Below, piece after piece: positions 4,435-5,304 of a DNA stretch of 5,304 bases. Under the pieces are notes generated by a model, which was given only the letters and a program-made list of their open reading frames with translations, was not told the DNA's origin and ran no database searches. Source of the DNA: Acidobacteriota bacterium (GTDB lineage: Bacteria > Acidobacteriota > Terriglobia > Terriglobales > Acidobacteriaceae); the NCBI GenBank assembly GCA_021798235.1, contig JAJZMO010000073.1, positions 1-5,304 on the forward strand, written 5' to 3'. The translations under genes and the position numbers were made by a program. The stretch's first letter is position 1; every line of letters begins with the position of its first letter.

Positions 4435-5304
4435 GCACAAGCACAGTAACTCCCTTGGCGTTGACGCCGCCGATTACGCACAGAGTGCGGGCCTACTTTG
4501 CCGCACCGAATCGAGCCGGTGGGCAGCCGGTGGTGTTTGATCCAGCGCAGAACGGGAATTTTACGTTGAATGCGCCGCCAGCGCCGTGGATGGATTTGGG
4601 ATGGGTGGACACGTTCGAACGAAAGGCGGGGACAAAGATTGTTGCGCTGCGCAGTGGAGCGCCGGGGCTGCCGCTGTCACAGGTACGAACGGAGATGGAC
4701 TCGCTGGTGACGCTGCACTTTTTGAGTTGGGGAAAGTTGCAGATGGCGGTGACGGGCGGATCGGAGCAGATGAATTTGCTGGCGACTGCAAGTGGCGCGG
4801 CAGCGAATGGATCCGGTGGCGCGGCGGCGGCGGCGGTTCCGGTTCAGGCCAACAGTACGTCCACCTTTGTGGCGATTGCCTCGGCACAACTGAGCGGCTT
4901 CAGCCCGGGGCAGATGGTCGTGGTGGATGTGAACTACACCGGGCAGACGGGCTATGTGGGCAGCGGCGTGAGCGGGGCGTATGTAAGCTCTGCGGCGGCT
5001 GTCAATAATGATGCGAACTACATTCGGCGCGTGAGCTTCAACGTAGGGAGGATCACGTCTGTGGGGGCGACGGGATTAACTCTGGCGCAACCTTTAATAG
5101 CCGGAGCGCCGTCGACATCGATGTTTGTGCAGCCGATTGCCGGATTTGTGGACCGCGAGGGCAGCAATTTTTTTCAGGAATGGTCGGCGCTCTTTGTGAT
5201 TCCAGGCGAGCAAGGGGATCGGATTTTGCTGCACTATCCCCGCTTACAGATTGCGGCGAGCGGTACGGAGCTACAACAGCCATTGGCGGCACCGCTGGCG
5301 AAGG
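4431..5304 (+). CDS. Tail-tube-like (major tail) protein, 3' truncated by window
   Basis: The frame is open from ATG 4431 to the window edge (291 codons, no stop). The start overlaps the previous stop as ATGA, with AGGTGA at 4422-4427 upstream. Residues 52-120 resemble the opening of phage tail tube proteins: PWMDLGWVDTFERKAGTK, then VRTEMDSLVTLHFLSWGKLQMAVTGG (85-110). A low-complexity Ala/Gly/Ser linker follows (119-137, ASGAAANGSGGAAAAA, encoded partly by five GCG codons). Next comes a beta-rich Gly/Val/Ser stretch (about 142-225) including LSGFSPGQMVVVDVNYTGQTGYVG. Residues about 247-273 (FFQEWSALFVIPGEQGDRILLHYPRLQ) again look tube-like: W, then G-D-R-I, then Y-P-R. So a tube fold may be interrupted by an inserted domain. 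The call rests on order and these motifs; a minor tail or baseplate protein is less likely. Confidence 0.6.
   Translation, partial: MSTSTVTPLALTPPITHRVRAYFAAPNRAGGQPVVFDPAQNGNFTLNAPPAPWMDLGWVDTFERKAGTKIVALRSGAPGLPLSQVRTEMDSLVTLHFLSWGKLQMAVTGGSEQMNLLATASGAAANGSGGAAAAAVPVQANSTSTFVAIASAQLSGFSPGQMVVVDVNYTGQTGYVGSGVSGAYVSSAAAVNNDANYIRRVSFNVGRITSVGATGLTLAQPLIAGAPSTSMFVQPIAGFVDREGSNFFQEWSALFVIPGEQGDRILLHYPRLQIAASGTELQQPLAAPLAK

Noticed and set aside
4586..5008. Gly/Cys-rich 140-codon frame inside the tail-tube-like gene
   Set aside because: It is the +2 shadow of the open frame starting at 4431, which has tail-tube-like motifs and a coupled start.
1..5304. CRISPR array, tRNA, integrase, attachment site, toxin-antitoxin or anti-defence gene
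   Set aside because: No regularly spaced repeats, cloverleaf-like segment or such protein was seen; every substantial frame fits head or tail morphogenesis.

Overview
This window is a continuous block of bacteriophage head and head-tail joining genes, all on the + strand. It comes either from a phage genome or from a prophage; no integrase, attachment site, tRNA or bacterial housekeeping gene is present to tell which. The order is the classic one for long-tailed phages with an HK97-fold capsid: portal C-terminus (1-320), divergent prohead protease candidate (399-1001), small coiled-coil scaffold candidate (1116-1577), major capsid protein (1711-2682), head-tail adaptor (2839-3462), head-closure/stopper candidate (3466-3906), tail terminator candidate (3946-4434) and a tail-tube-like protein that runs off the right edge (4431-5304). 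The first and last genes are truncated by the window. Most functional names rest on gene order plus short family-like motifs; no database search was possible.

The DNA is moderately GC-rich, with frequent GCG, GTG, CTG and TTG codons in every gene, so nothing looks recently swapped in. The host cannot be named with certainty. The capsid leader carries a palindrome (core CCTTCGC-loop-GCGAAGG flanked by CCC and GGGG) that resembles an interspersed intergenic repeat I associate with Acidobacteriota genomes. This is an unverified recollection and gives only a weak hint at an acidobacterial host.

The layout has two styles. From the portal to the adaptor, genes are separated by 78-156 nt gaps, and each gap holds at least one potential RNA hairpin and a good ribosome binding site. 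From the adaptor onward, genes are tightly packed (3 nt, 39 nt, then a 4-nt ATGA overlap). A strong intrinsic terminator lies directly behind the capsid gene, so capsid mRNA probably ends mostly there, with the connector and tail genes made by read-through or from another promoter. No gene-free stretch exceeds 300 bases.

Functionally, the portal forms the DNA entry vertex, the scaffold candidate and capsid protein assemble the prohead, and the protease candidate would process it. The adaptor and stopper close the portal vertex after packaging, and the terminator and tube proteins build the tail that joins there. I see no convincing undescribed system such as a defence locus. The points most worth a second look are the structured capsid-region gaps, the divergent protease, and the domain inserted in the tail-tube-like protein.
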